Shown: positions 15,901-28,147, counted from the first letter of the stretch. The stretch: DNA of 64,000 bases from Panonychus citri (GCF_014898815.1 NW_026515539.1:1302001-1366000); one strand, 5' to 3'. The notes: a model not told the origin generated them from the sequence alone. Numbers and translations are program-made.

Positions 15901-18900
15901 AAAGTGAAAATATCCAAAAGTTAATTCAAAACTAATCAAGATTAACATTTGATAATCAGTTTTGGATTATGTATTGATTAGATTTAATTTTCCCTCTCAC
16001 TTATCATAATCAACGTTTTCTCATTAGTATTTGTAATTAACTTGAAAAATTATGAAACAAACAAAGTGTCAAAATATTGTCTTGACAAGTTAATTCTAAC
16101 CTTTAACCTTGCTTGATTGTTTGGGTTAATTGTTGTAGTAAAAATATAAAAAGTTCAAGTTTTATGGTCAAGATTAAGGTCAAGATTAAGGTTTGTTTGT
16201 TTTTTTCATTGAATAAGGTAAAGACAATCAACTTAAATCAGATCTAATCTAATCCATTGATTATGTTGGTGGGCCAGTGTAGTTAAAATTAGGGTTGGCT
16301 GATCATTTGCTTTTTATGGTTTATCTTGATTGTCCAAAGTGATTAGTTAACTAACATCCACCCAATAAAATAATTAAAAGTTATTCCTTGGTTGATTTAC
16401 ATTTAATTGTTTTCTACTTGTAATCATTGGGTAAGTAAATTATTATTATTACCTTTTCCTAATTTGGATTACAATTAATTGATTATCACAATAGATGATC
16501 AATTGATTGTCAATTGTTTATCTTTTCTCAATCATGATTGGTGATTAGTCTTGAAACAATATCTCAATCAATTTCTGTTAACAATTAAGTTGCAAAAAAA
16601 TAAATATTATTTACTCGGATTATGTGACTTGTTTTGATTTAGTTGTCAAAATATTGACCATTGACCATCACAATTAAAGTTAACAATCAACTGTCAGTAT
16701 TTATCACGATTGCAAGATGATACACAACAATTGACAATTTAAAGCACAAAGATGACAATTAACTGTTTTAAATTGTTGAAACAATAAGGTAAGAATCAGA
16801 ATATTCAATAACATTGATTGTTAACTTGTCACAAAAGATGAAAATTGATTTAGTTCATAATCTCAAGTCACTATGAAAAAAAGTACACACAACAATTAAC
16901 CAACAAAGCAAAACTTTGATTGAAAAATTAATTCTAAAATTATGATTTAACTGAATTTAGAAACTAATCAACTGATTAATATCATTGAAATATCATTTAA
17001 TTTAGATTGTAAACTGTTCACTATTGTGCCAACATAATTAGACTTTGATTTGTTAACATAATTATATTAAAGTTGTACCAATGTAACAATCGGTTGACAT
17101 GATAAGTTTTTCAATTTAATTCAGTTCAATTGTAACCATAATTATAACAATCAGTTGAAACTGAATTAAGAGTAAGATGATGATGATGAAAAAAATGATC
17201 TTACAATTTTTTTCCATTAATTTTAATTCATTTTCATTGTAACAATCCCTTTGAATAAATTATCTCAGTTTAGCATCTTCATCAGTTTAAATTAACTTGC
17301 CAGTGAAAGTTAATTCAGTTCATCAGATTATTTATTATTATTGTTAAAATATCAACATGATTATCACTTTATAATTGTGATAGTTTAATACCATTAGTGA
17401 TTAGCTGAATACTCATTTCTACAATTAAGATGCGCCTCAGGGGGTGTTGATAGTTTAACTTTTTGCTAACAATTAATTTATCAACCATGGTGAGGATTTA
17501 AATTGTTATGCTGAGGTGATAATTGAAAGTGTCAATTCCAAGTGATGATAATCATGTTAATCTTTGAATAGTTGACAAAATGCCAGAATTTCAAATATAA
17601 ATCAATTGCAAGTTAATTTAGCATCGGATTAACAAAACTTTAACTGAATTAAAGGTGTTGAAAAAAGAGATACAATTAAATTAACTTGAAAAATGATTAA
17701 ATAATTACAATCATAAAGATTTGTTTTCTTGATTGTTTGTAATTGTTTTTCTTGATCTGTTAATCACAATTGAAATCTGAAGGTGTTATCATTGTATATT
17801 TAATTTAATCATATTAAGTCTAATCATTATAATCACTATGTGTCATTAAGATTATTATTGTTATTTTCAATTGTACACAATTAACAAGATTTACAAATTG
17901 ATATTAATCATCACGAATCATCAACATAATCAATGGGAACATGGAATTAATTTAATCTCATTTTAATCAACTGTTGATTTCTATCAAATTTAAGACGATT
18001 GGAATTGAAAATGATTTAAGTTTAAAGTTAAATTACTGTTGATTGTTAGCTTTTGATTAAATTATGATTCGTTGGAAACTTTTGAATGTTAATTATATTC
18101 AGTTAATTGTTATTGTTTCTTTTTTTCCTTCCACAAATTTTCATTAGTTAGTTAATTGTATTACATTACATAATCAACTAATCAACATCATCATCTTTGA
18201 ATGTTAATGTTTGACCTGATAAGGTTAATAAATTTCTGTTACCATTTGTTATTATCATTAAATTGTTGGTAAATTGTAACTGATCAAGATAATCAACAAA
18301 ATAATAATCATAATAATAATCATAACAATCAAATTGTTAACAATCATATGGTTAAGAGACAATGTAATAACTATACTAAGTTAATCATCTTGAGCACGAA
18401 TTTATCAAAACTGAATCAACTAATTCAATTGCAATCAGGATAAAACAATACAAGAAAAAAAAGGAAAGAAATTAAATCAAATTAAATAACGAAAAATTGT
18501 AATTGAATTTTTTTTTTCATTTTCGTTTAATGAATTAAATTGTAAAAGTAAATTGATTCATAAGTTATTAAGCTTTGGAAAACATCAATAGTTAATCCGA
18601 TTTGGATCAGAGTAAATCAACTGTAACTTTCTAACTGTCAACTAATCTGTTAATTGTTTAACAAACTCTGAAATCAAAAGATATACATGAAAATTTATAT
18701 AAATGATATTCAAGTGTCACTTATTTCCGGTAAAGTTGATTGTATATTATTTTAAAAATAATTAACAATGAAAAGTTAAATTGAATTGATTAGTTAGGAT
18801 TTAAAAAGTCATGATAATAATAATGAATGAAAGTAGAAGCTGAAATAAAATCTATATCATGATTATTATAGTTTTTCACTATTCGTTAATCATTCTGGTA

Positions 18901-19990
18901 ACAATCATCATCAGCATCATCCGCATCTTCATGAGTTTATCCTTTGGTTACTTTTTGATAATTATGAGCTTCAGGCTTTTGAAAGGAGAAACAGGAAATG
19001 ATTGGACAAACAAACGTATCAGTTACATACAGAGGAATCATTATCACCTACATGGTGGTGGTGGTGGGTGGAAGAGGAGGAAGAGACTCAGAGGATGTTG
19101 GACAGAATTGATAATCTAGTTTAACCGGAAACAGATAGAAACCACATATACAGAAGATGAAGATAAATGAAGACAGAATCATGATAAGCTCAACAAATCA
19201 TCAGCATTTGGAATCAAAAAACAGTTCAATTTATATTATAGTTGATTAACAAGGGATAATGACAATAATTAACAGATAGTGATAATTTATTTAGAGTAAA
19301 ATTGTTCAGAATATTAAAAATAACAATTGATTGTTACATGTATCCGATTCAGTTTAATTTAAAATTCAATAATTAACATAGGATGACATCTAATGGCCAT
19401 TTATTTGGTCAATTATTTTAATAGGAAAAATAGATTGTTAATCATGATTAGTTTGATTTAATTTTCGAGTTTTATTTTATTATTTTTAGTTCATCGTGAT
19501 AGTTTTATTGTTTATGTTCAGAGGTTTATGATTAATTGATTGAGTAAAAAAAACAATAATCATCACTTTAACAATTGATTTAACTAATACTTAGTAATTG
19601 ATAAAATTGTCAGTTGATTATTGGAGATGATTTGATTTAGTTGTATGATTAATCACTGTATACATTGTGATAATTAATGGTGATAATATACATGGATATG
19701 GTTGATTACGATGATAATCAAGCTTTTGATTGTTGTTATTTGAAGTTTTTTTTTGCTGGTGTAAGAAATTGAAAATTGGGAGGATGGGATGAGGAAGATT
19801 TAATCTTCATCATCAGTTAACAACAATTTATCATCATCTTAATCAGTATAATATGTGAGTATTTATATAGATAGAGGATGAAAAATCAATTCTCATCATC
19901 ATCATCTCAAAAGTAAGAAAAGAAGATCAATAAATAATAAGAAAGATCAAAAGAAGGTGAAGAAAGATGAGGTTGATGATAAGGTGGAGG

Positions 19991-20024
19991 TGGTGTTGGT
20001 GTTGGTGTTGGTGTTGGTGGGGAT
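19991..20024. repeat. (TTGGTG)n hexanucleotide repeat, G-rich on plus strand
   Basis: Four to five copies of TGTTGG/TTGGTG, flanked by further GGTGG-rich sequence. It is one of the few strongly G-rich stretches in the gene-poor region. Confidence 0.8.
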
Positions 20025-21471
20025 GAAGGTGGAGGTGGGTAGTAGGTAGCAGTGGGTAATAAAAGACGAATGATTAAATAGAGGAGATTAATTCACACGG
20101 GATTGAATCGTGAACGAAGCTTAATATGATTATAATTGAAGATTAATCTAAATCACTTATCATTTATTATCACAATCAACAACAACAACACATTTTGATA
20201 GCAATATATGTACATAAATATTGTGGATATTTATTATTATCAATCTTGATAAATCTTTTAATATGGTTACCAGAAAACGGAACTAATTAAAGGAGCACAA
20301 TGTATATTGTATATTAATTAAGTGACAACCTGAGGATAAAAAGTTAATTGTGATTAGTTAGAGTGAGAGAGAGAGAAAAACACAAATTAGTTAGATTTGT
20401 GTTGCGATAATTGTGGTTTACAATTGTGGTTTTGGTTTAACAACAATTAGCTGGTAATTAGTTAATCATCTCTATCAGTTTGAAAAGTTAGTTTTTTAAT
20501 TGTAGACCAATAATCAGATAGTGATAAGAAATTAAGTATTTGGTATTTGATAATCCAAATGGATTTGGACAGTATATTGATTTGATATTGAGAGATTAGG
20601 GTGAAGGTTGTTGTTAAATCTTAATGCCTCGAGTTATAATTTGATTTTTTACCTAAGATTAACAATTAAAAGATGAAGTTAATTAAGTCAATGTTAGGTT
20701 TTCGATTATCAAATCAGTTTTATCAAGCTCGTAATTTATGAAAGTCAATCAAGATAAATTATCAAGTCGTTTAAAGACTGAAAACCTATTTACAGAAAAA
20801 CCATCTAATCATAATGGTAATAATAACGATAACAATCAGCTTGATTGTTAACACGATCAAGTCACATGTTAATCACTTTCGATTGGGGAAAAATCATGAT
20901 TAAGATTACAGATGAAAAAAATATAATAGAAAATTATGATTAGAAAAAGAGATTAATTGTGATTAAGTTTTGGATATTATGAAAAAAAAGTGATTTCTTT
21001 TGCAAAGATATTACAATTAGATTTGAAAATCCATAACTTAGATAATCAATTAAGTTGATGAATAATTATCTGTATCATAAATGTTTTATATTTAGTTATA
21101 TTTATATGGTAATGATTCTGGTTGTATGATTGTGATCATCATCATCATGAAATTGATCATGAAAAGAGAAAGAAAAAGATAAAAGTAGATTGGAAGATGA
21201 AAGATAATGATGAAAATTGGATGATCATCTATTATACTTGGAAGGTTTTGATTATTGATTGTAATAGTTGATAATATTTTGGTTGATATAATACTGATTA
21301 TTATATATTATTTTGGTGATAATATAATGTTGATGGTTAGAGGGGAGTTGATTGTTGATAGTTGATGATATCAATCAATTGATTGCAAAAGTTGCAAAGT
21401 TATTTTCATGGTTTGGTTAATCCTGATAACACTTTGTTATCACAATGAATACATCAACAAGGAAAATAAGA

Positions 21472-21474
<3 letters not shown>

Positions 21475-21513
<39 letters not shown>
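21475..21513. repeat. (AG)n microsatellite
   Basis: About 19 consecutive AG units, the longest dinucleotide run in the window. Confidence 0.9.
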
Positions 21514-21517
<4 letters not shown>

Positions 21518-21697
21518 TATGATGATAAAAGTAGCCAATGTCAACTATCAACAATCATCATCATGAGTAAACAATTCAAAGTAAGGCAGATAGAAAAGAC
21601 TTTTCATCCCAATTGCCATTAAGATAGGAATCGAAGATATCGAAAAAAAGTTAGTTCAATTCAGATGATAATAAAAAGGAGATGAAGATGATACTGG

Positions 21698-21726
<29 letters not shown>
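21698..21726. repeat. (GAT)n microsatellite
   Basis: About nine GAT units, 190 bp from the long AG run. Confidence 0.85.
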
Positions 21727-21728
<2 letters not shown>

Positions 21729-23132
21729 ATTGATGATGTGTTATCTTGTCTTCTTTTTGTATCTGTTTATATTTTTTTACCTATGATTTTTGTCTAAATG
21801 ATAATGATGATAATGTTAATCTTATTGGTAGGTAAGGAAGGAAGAAGATGAAAGATGAGGATGCTGATTGGAGAGAGAGGAAAGCAGAGTAAGTTTTGAA
21901 GGTAAGAAAATATAGAAAGAAGATAAAAGGTCACTTTTTAGAGGTCACACCTTATAGTCTATATTATCTGTTGACTTTGGAAAATTGTTATATTATAAAT
22001 GGAAGATAATTTTATACATTCAAAATGATGGATAAATGCAGAATATCAGTATGATTATCAGTTATCAAGGTAAAATCAACAGTTAAAAGTCCAGAAAAAA
22101 GAGAGATGAAAATTGATAGAGGAGATCATAAGTTAAGGAGAAAGAGAGAAAGAGAGAGATAGTGATGATAAGGAAGATGAGTTCGTAAGATTGTATTATG
22201 ATGATAATGATGAGAGTCACCAAAATGACTGAAAGAAATCATAAAAAAATAAATTTCCAAGTTAAAAGTGTTGATGATCAATAAATGATACTAAATGATA
22301 ATGATGCTAATCATGAGAAATTGAAAGGAAATGATAACTTTGGCTTGATGATGATGATGATAAAGATAATGGCGAGGGAGCAAGAAAAGTGAAAAATTTT
22401 CAATTATAATGATGATAAGCAGAATTTACAGGGCAAGTACTAGTAATAGATATTTTGTTCAAGGTGGAGAGAGAAAGATAAAGAGGAGATGATGATGATG
22501 ATGATGTTAAAAGAGTAATGAAAAAGGATAAAGATAGAGATTGATGAAGATAGGGATGAAAGAAGAAGAAAAGAAGATAATACAGAGAAGAAAAGAAAGA
22601 AAATGATGATAAAAATGATGATGGTCTTCATCATCATCATCATCAGAATCGCTGCTTATCTACAGAAAAAAGGTGACAGGAGCTGGAAATATGAGATAGA
22701 GTGAAGAGTAATACATAAGCATTGAAAGATGGAGAGATAGGGAGTGGGTGGGAGGGAGGGAGAGTGGTGATAGAGAAGGAGGAGGATGAGAAGGAGGGAG
22801 TCATGATGAATCCTATGTAGGGCGCAATGTTGATACTGATGATAATGATGATGAGAGTAATGATGTTTAAGGTGATGATGTGCATGCGGGTTTATCCTTT
22901 TGTAAGGATGCCTGAAATTCACTGATAATACACTTTCACTTTTTCATCATCATCATCTCTCTATCATTTCTCTTTCTCTCTCTTCTTCTCTATATTATCA
23001 TCATCAGGATAACCCAACAATTTATTGCCAATCCAAAATGATTCGTTATCGCATAATTCACTCTTTCGTTTCTCTCTCTCAACTTACTTTTCCATCATCA
23101 TAATCACTTTCATCATTCTCATCAATTTTATC

Positions 23133-23133
<1 letters not shown>

Positions 23134-23167
<34 letters not shown>
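23134..23167. repeat. (CT)n microsatellite
   Basis: About 16 CT units, just inside the putative first intron of the minus-strand gene starting at 23270. Confidence 0.9.
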
Positions 23168-23168
<1 letters not shown>

Positions 23169-23230
23169 ATCATAATAATCATCTTTTCCAAAGCAAATAA
23201 AATAAGTAAAAGGCCAAAATGATTACTCAC

Positions 23231-23270
23231 ATTTAGTCCTCTTGGGTCGATCTTGTTTCTGACGAGGCAT
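23231..23270 (-). CDS. Candidate first coding exon of a teashirt/FOG-type zinc-finger factor
   Basis: On the minus strand an ATG at 23270 opens 13 codons reading MPRQKQDRPKRTK, followed by a consensus donor (T|GTGAGT) that leaves phase 1. What is known: several C2H2 regulators (SALL, FOG, BCL11, TSHZ) begin with a short M-[SP]-R-R-K-Q-x-x-P motif, which in SALL and FOG recruits the NuRD repressor. The TSHZ version begins M-P-R-R-K-Q with a P-R-R three residues on, the closest match here; position 4 is Q rather than R. What I infer: this is exon 1 of such a gene transcribed leftward across the 22.7-kb desert. No zinc finger is seen, since the rest would lie in or beyond the left edge. The exon is very short, so chance is a real alternative. 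Confidence 0.4.
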
Positions 23271-23892
23271 ATTCAAGTTAACGAAGGCGAATTGATGAAG
23301 ATGAAGATGAAAGATGATCAACGAGATGAGAATTCGATAAAACCAACGGCATAAACAATTTTAGAGGAAAAGATAAATTCAAATGAACACACAAACGAAA
23401 AAAAAGAACAAAACAAAAAGGGAAAACAGAGAGAAAAGAAATTCTTTTTTGTTTGTTTTCCACAAATAGAATATTTAAATTACACCATTATGAAGATAAC
23501 AATTAACTGATTAAGATGAATGAGGGAAAACCTATTTGTTTGGTTTTAACACTTTGGATTGTTTGTTGATTTCTAATTGTTACCAAAATTAGACAGTTAA
23601 TTCATTGATTGATTGGGTGAAAAATGTAATTGTTAAAGGAATCAAAAAGAAAACGTGACAACGATGATGTAGATGATGAAAGTCTATTAAATTAGTAGTA
23701 GAATTTTTATCAGGTAATAAATTAATATAAGTTAGAAGATTAGAAGAAGAAGAAGAAGAAACAAAAGAGAAAAATAAAAGAAAAATGAATCAAATTATGT
23801 GAAGTTGTTTCATTGAGAGATTGAGACAAAAAAACTCATGGAAATCAAGTTGAAACTGTTTGTTGACTTTACGATTCAGTCGACTCATATTC

Positions 23893-23905
23893 CCACCAGA
23901 GGGAC
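23893..23905 (+). promoter_or_regulatory. CTCF-like motif 1
   Basis: CCACCAGAGGGAC fits the CTCF core CCASYAGRKGG over 11 bases, then diverges (A instead of C). Confidence 0.4.
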
Positions 23906-23946
23906 AATAAACTTGATAAACTTTCGGAGTAGAAAATGTGTTGACC

Positions 23947-23960
23947 CCGCCATCTACTGG
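23947..23960 (-). promoter_or_regulatory. CTCF-like motif 2
   Basis: CCGCCATCTACTGG agrees at every position with the reverse-complement core SYGCCMYCTRSTGG. The site points opposite to its two neighbours. Confidence 0.5.
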
Positions 23961-24074
23961 AGCTCAGGACAACCTTTCAATCACACACACCCAAAGTGAG
24001 AGGGCGTTACTTTGGGATCTGCGATTTTCGATCTGTCATCAAATCGATTTCCAATTTGAGGCTCATCAAGTTTT

Positions 24075-24090
24075 CCACGAGATGGCGCCA
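24075..24090 (+). promoter_or_regulatory. CTCF-like motif 3
   Basis: CCACGAGATGGCGCCA matches CCASYAGRKGGCRSY with one mismatch (G for Y). It contains AGATGGCGC, close to the insect CTCF core. Confidence 0.5.
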
Positions 24091-24383
24091 CTTGTTTCGA
24101 TCATCGAATGGAACATCAGGAAACTGATTCTACTTTCTTTCTGTCTACTTGTCTGTCTCTTGTTCGATTGATCGATTATTTGTCTTAAGAATTTGGAACT
24201 CGAACCTGAAAATCGATTTCAACTGAATTCCATCTTTAGAATGAATGTCAATCGATTTTATTTTTTATCGAATTTGGTTTATGAAATATCGCTCATCATT
24301 TTATTATTTATTTTTGATGAAAGGCCTGAATTCCTTTGTATTGTCTTTTATTCTAATTGTGTTTCTTATTTAATTGGAATTGA

Positions 24384-25154
<771 letters not shown>

Positions 25155-25338
25155 AATCACAACAAAATTTCAACACAAACACAACAACAACAACAACCAC
25201 ACACACATACACACATACAACAACAAAAAATCAAAAAAAAATCGGCTTATAAGGGAGAGAGAATAAAATAAAAACTTTAAATGAAATAAATAAAAGCTTT
25301 TTTAATTAGTTGTTTTGTAAATTTTCAAAGAGAGACAA

Positions 25339-26154
25339 TCATTGACTATCACTTGATGAGCTGCTTGATGAATCGGTTGACATAACTTCAACTTCATCTA
25401 AATTATCTTTGGAAATGGTTGCTTTTGAGTCTATTGATGATGAATGAACTGATTCTAAAAAGCCTTTGGTAAATAAATGATCTTCAGCAAGAGGTGCGGT
25501 TGAATTGGGGGCAGTTTGGGCGTTATAAGAGTTTTGTTGTTGGGGCTGAGATTGTGGTTGACCCGAAGTTACCATGTTTGACACAAAACCTCCCATCTGA
25601 CCGATCCAACCTGATCTCATTTCAGAATCAGTTGGATAGGGTCTCCTTAAGTCTCCCTGCTCCCAATTATATGGAGCAGCAACCGAATGGCAAGAGCTTA
25701 TTTTATATGCATATTTAATCAGCTCCTCAGATGGAACCGGATGTTCATTGGCCTGTCTAATTAAGGATAACTTTTGTTTAGCCTGATAAATTGCTGTTGC
25801 CAGAATATGTTCAGCTTCTTTCAGTGATTTGGTCAAATGTTTTATCTCCTCATCGGCTCGATTAATATCTAGGTTTAAATAATCAACCTTCTTTGACATT
25901 TCTTCCATTTCCATAGCAGTTTTAATTGATTTTTTCAACTGACCATTTTTAGCCACCAAATTATCTCCAAGCTCAGTCAAATTAACTGTATGACCAGAAT
26001 TGGGGCGAAGTCTTTTATTGTTAATCATATTTTCTATTAAACTCCTAGAAAACCATAAAAGGTAAATAAAGAGTAATAATAATAAATCAATCAAAGTAAT
26101 CAAAGATTGGGACAAATAAAGAGAAAAAAGGAAAACAAAATCAGGGAGAAAAAA

Positions 26155-26185
<31 letters not shown>

Positions 26186-26335
26186 CATGAGAATTACAAA
26201 AAGAAAGAGGAAAAGAAAGAGAGACAAGTGAAATTCACTAAGCAAAAATAATGAAAACTCTACTTACTTGGATAAAGATTCCATGTCATTGATACAACCC
26301 AAAATCACATCTTTTATATACTGATTAACCGTCAT
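25339..26335 (-). CDS. MED4: Mediator complex subunit 4
   Basis: Two exons on the minus strand, 26268-26335 (ATG at 26335, donor AA|GTAAGT) and 25339-26044 (acceptor TTTTCTAG), join in phase 2 to give 257 residues, close to the metazoan MED4 length of about 270. The N-terminal half has a coiled-coil-like heptad region (about residues 60-110). The family signature follows as ELIKYAYKIS, then APYNWEQGD and RRPYPTDSEMRSG near residues 125-165. The C-terminal tail is Gln- and Ser-rich, ends in a poly-Ser/Asp stretch and looks disordered. MED4 is part of the Mediator middle module, which bridges transcription factors and RNA polymerase II in the nucleus. The reading frame runs upstream of 26044 only through intron, so the first exon is needed to give the proper start. 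Confidence 0.93.
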
Positions 26336-26875
26336 GATGTAAATTGGGTGACAATAAAAAAATCTAATTCTAATTAAATCGAAAAAGCAATAATTAAACA
26401 ATAACAATTAATGAAAAAAGATCAACATTTTACTAATGTTCACACATTTGGATGAAAAAAGAATAAAGTTGACATTATAGTTCGAAAAAAGAACAGCAGA
26501 TGGCACCAGGTGTCCGAATTTTGGTTAATCAAATTCTTAGATTTTAATTTTTATTAAGATTTTGTTTTTAATTGTTCCCCGTTAATTAAAATTAATTCAA
26601 TCGCGTTTTTTAACTTATATAAAATTTGCGTGTGAAAAGTGTTTTTCAATGGAGGGAGATCACGTAGGTACATCAAGAGGAAATACAGAGTTTTAAATGA
26701 TCGTAATTAAGTGAAAATCAAGAGATGAAACCAATTAGGTTAATGTAAACATTTGCCAAATTATTTGCAGATCTATGGAGATGCTGAAAGAATCGGTTGA
26801 TCCATTGAACGTGACGGTTTCTAGTGACATTTTTTGAAGATGTTATTTTAAACATTTGGTCAACAAAAGCTCGAG
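26336..26875. promoter_or_regulatory. MED4 upstream region with CTCF-like motif
   Basis: This 540-bp region separates MED4 (minus) from the next plus-strand gene. ACAGCAGATGGCACCAGG at 26493-26510 matches CCASYAGRKGGCRSY with one mismatch and lies 158 bp upstream of the MED4 ATG. No TATA box is evident for MED4, as is common in housekeeping genes. Nothing else stands out. Confidence 0.4.
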
Positions 26876-26984
26876 ATGGTCAATGGTTCTCCCCCTACAG
26901 CAAAATATTCAACATATTTTACTGCTTCCAATTATTTCGCTAATTTCTCCACGGTTGCAGCATCACCATCACGAAGATCATCAG
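26876..26984 (+). CDS. Candidate upstream coding exon (alternative N-terminus)
   Basis: An ATG at 26876 opens 36 codons of mixed, non-repetitive composition (Ser, Thr, Ala, Tyr, Phe; ends SPSRRSSG) and stops at a plausible donor, G|GTATTT, in phase 1. Joined to an acceptor at 27519-27520 (TTTCCAG), it would run in frame into the start of the secreted-protein gene at 27538 and give it about 42 extra N-terminal residues, which would turn the signal peptide into an internal membrane anchor. A stronger acceptor at 27453-27454 would not keep the frame. Without splicing the frame continues to a stop after 48 codons. Chance is possible; no homolog is recognised. Confidence 0.3.
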
Positions 26985-27045
26985 GTATTTACACCAAAGA
27001 GAATGAGCGAGTGAAAGAGTAAACAAAAAGAGAAAATGTGTTTAT

Positions 27046-27397
27046 GAGAGAGAAAAGTGTAAAAAGATTCTTGTGTTAACCTGTGAAGTCTTTTGTTATC
27101 ATTACTGTAAGAGAAAATGGTCATCACTCTCTTCTTCCTCCTTCTTTCAGGTGCTCTCAGGTAAATATATCAATACCTTGCTCTTTCTTTTCTCTAATCA
27201 TTTAAACTGAAAGAAAAGGAGAGAAAGAGATTGTTATTTACTGAAGAGCACCTGTGTGTTTGTCCACCTCTCTCTCTCTCTCTCTCCATAGGAAGATGAA
27301 GATGAGCAAGAATAGTTGTTGGTCATCTTCTTCCCTGAAGTAATAATAAAAAGACTTCACAGGTTAACAAGAATCTTTTTACACTTTTCTCTCTTTG
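27046..27397. repeat. Long imperfect inverted repeat (fold-back)
   Basis: The segment 27046-27094 is repeated in reverse complement at 27348-27397 with only a 2-base gap (GTGTTAACC against GTTAACC). Further pairs continue inward: CAGGTGCTCTCAGGTAAATA (27149-27168) against its partner at about 27236-27253, then a pyrimidine stretch at 27181-27194 against purines at 27211-27230. The tip is near 27200. The RNA would form a hairpin with arms of roughly 170 nt. It lies in the leader or first intron of the secreted-protein gene. Confidence 0.75.
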
Positions 27398-27537
27398 TTT
27401 CCCTCTCTTTCATTTTTTCTTCTCTTCTCTCATTTTTATTTTCTCTTCCACCAGATAAACCCGCAGGTTAGACTGCAAGACTCACCGTTGAGAATCTTGA
27501 AACTATCATTGGATTTCCAGGCAAATTGATCATCAAA

Positions 27538-28147
27538 ATGTTCTCTTCTAATTATTTAACATTCGTTTTTTTGATTGTGATACTTTTCAATTTAACTGGA
27601 CAGTTATGTCAGTTAGTTGATTCGCCTTTAATTATCGAACCTTCATCATCATCATCTTCTAGTGATTCACCAGTAATAAGTAGTGATTTATCATCTTCTT
27701 CATCACCTTCAGAATCATCAATCGATTCAACATATGAAGATACCAAACAATCAGATGATAATCATCATGGATCTAAAAAGAAACGCTATCATCCAGCTCG
27801 TCATCTAGTAAGTATCTTCATTTATATTAATATTTCATTGTCGGAATCAAGTTTAAGTTAATTTTTTTATCTAATCAACAATTTGTGTTTCTTTTTTTCC
27901 GTGTAACTTTCATCAATCTCTCCAGGTAAGACCTTTTTGGTTGAATCCTAAATACACTTGGAAAGCTTTCCAAATGAACTCATCTCGAAACGAAGCCAAA
28001 GATGAGGAGATCAGAAAAATTCGTGATAAAAAACGTTCCAAATTACGAAAATTAGCTGATAAGATGAAAAAAGCAGCTTTAATCTCGAAAAAATTGTTCC
28101 TTCTTCTAAACGACATCAGTATTAATCTTGATCCAGAATTAGTATAA
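27538..28147 (+). CDS. Small secreted basic protein, possible prohormone, unknown family
   Basis: Two exons, 27538-27807 and 27926-28147, are joined by a GT-AG intron in phase 0 and give 163 residues. The ATG at 27538 opens a clear signal peptide (hydrophobic LTFVFLIVILFNLTG, residues 7-21). A Ser/Asp-rich acidic stretch follows (about residues 32-80), with long poly-Ser runs, then a KKKR basic site (residues 81-84) and YHPARHL. The C-terminal 75 residues begin VRPFWLNPKYTWKAF and become a strongly basic, helix-prone segment (RKIRDKKRSKLRKLADKMKKA) ending in a short hydrophobic tail. There is one Cys, within the leader, so no disulfide fold. Basic cleavage sites after a signal peptide are typical of peptide-hormone precursors, but no C-terminal amidation Gly is seen and I recognise no known peptide. 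Confidence 0.65.

Larger units (their letters stand above)
507..23230. other. Gene-poor region, about 22.7 kb, possible giant intron or regulatory domain
   Basis: I see no convincing coding exon here. The open frames are low-complexity translations of GAT/ATC or GA/CT repeats with no splice-consistent partners. The DNA is very AT-rich and dense in TAATTG/CAATTA and GATTAA words, with scattered microsatellites. If the exons at 23231-23270 and 1-506 belong to one minus-strand gene, this is intron, which would fit a developmental regulator. Small non-coding RNAs cannot be excluded by eye. Confidence 0.5.

Noticed and set aside
18859..19119. 86-codon plus-strand frame with hydrophobic start and basic end
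   Set aside because: Isoleucine-rich translation of AT-rich DNA with a GGTGGT run; no splice partners, promoter or conserved feature.
22440..22922. Three overlapping minus-strand frames with a splice-acceptor-like TTCTGTAG and an acidic SDSDDDDDED start at about 22657
   Set aside because: The stretch is a translation of GAT repeats, no donor follows, and joining it to the exon at 23231 in phase 1 gives a stop at once.
27778..27800. RYHPA after KKK resembles proctolin (RYLPT)
   Set aside because: Only three of five residues agree, and known proctolin precursors carry the peptide directly after the signal peptide rather than after a long Ser-rich spacer.
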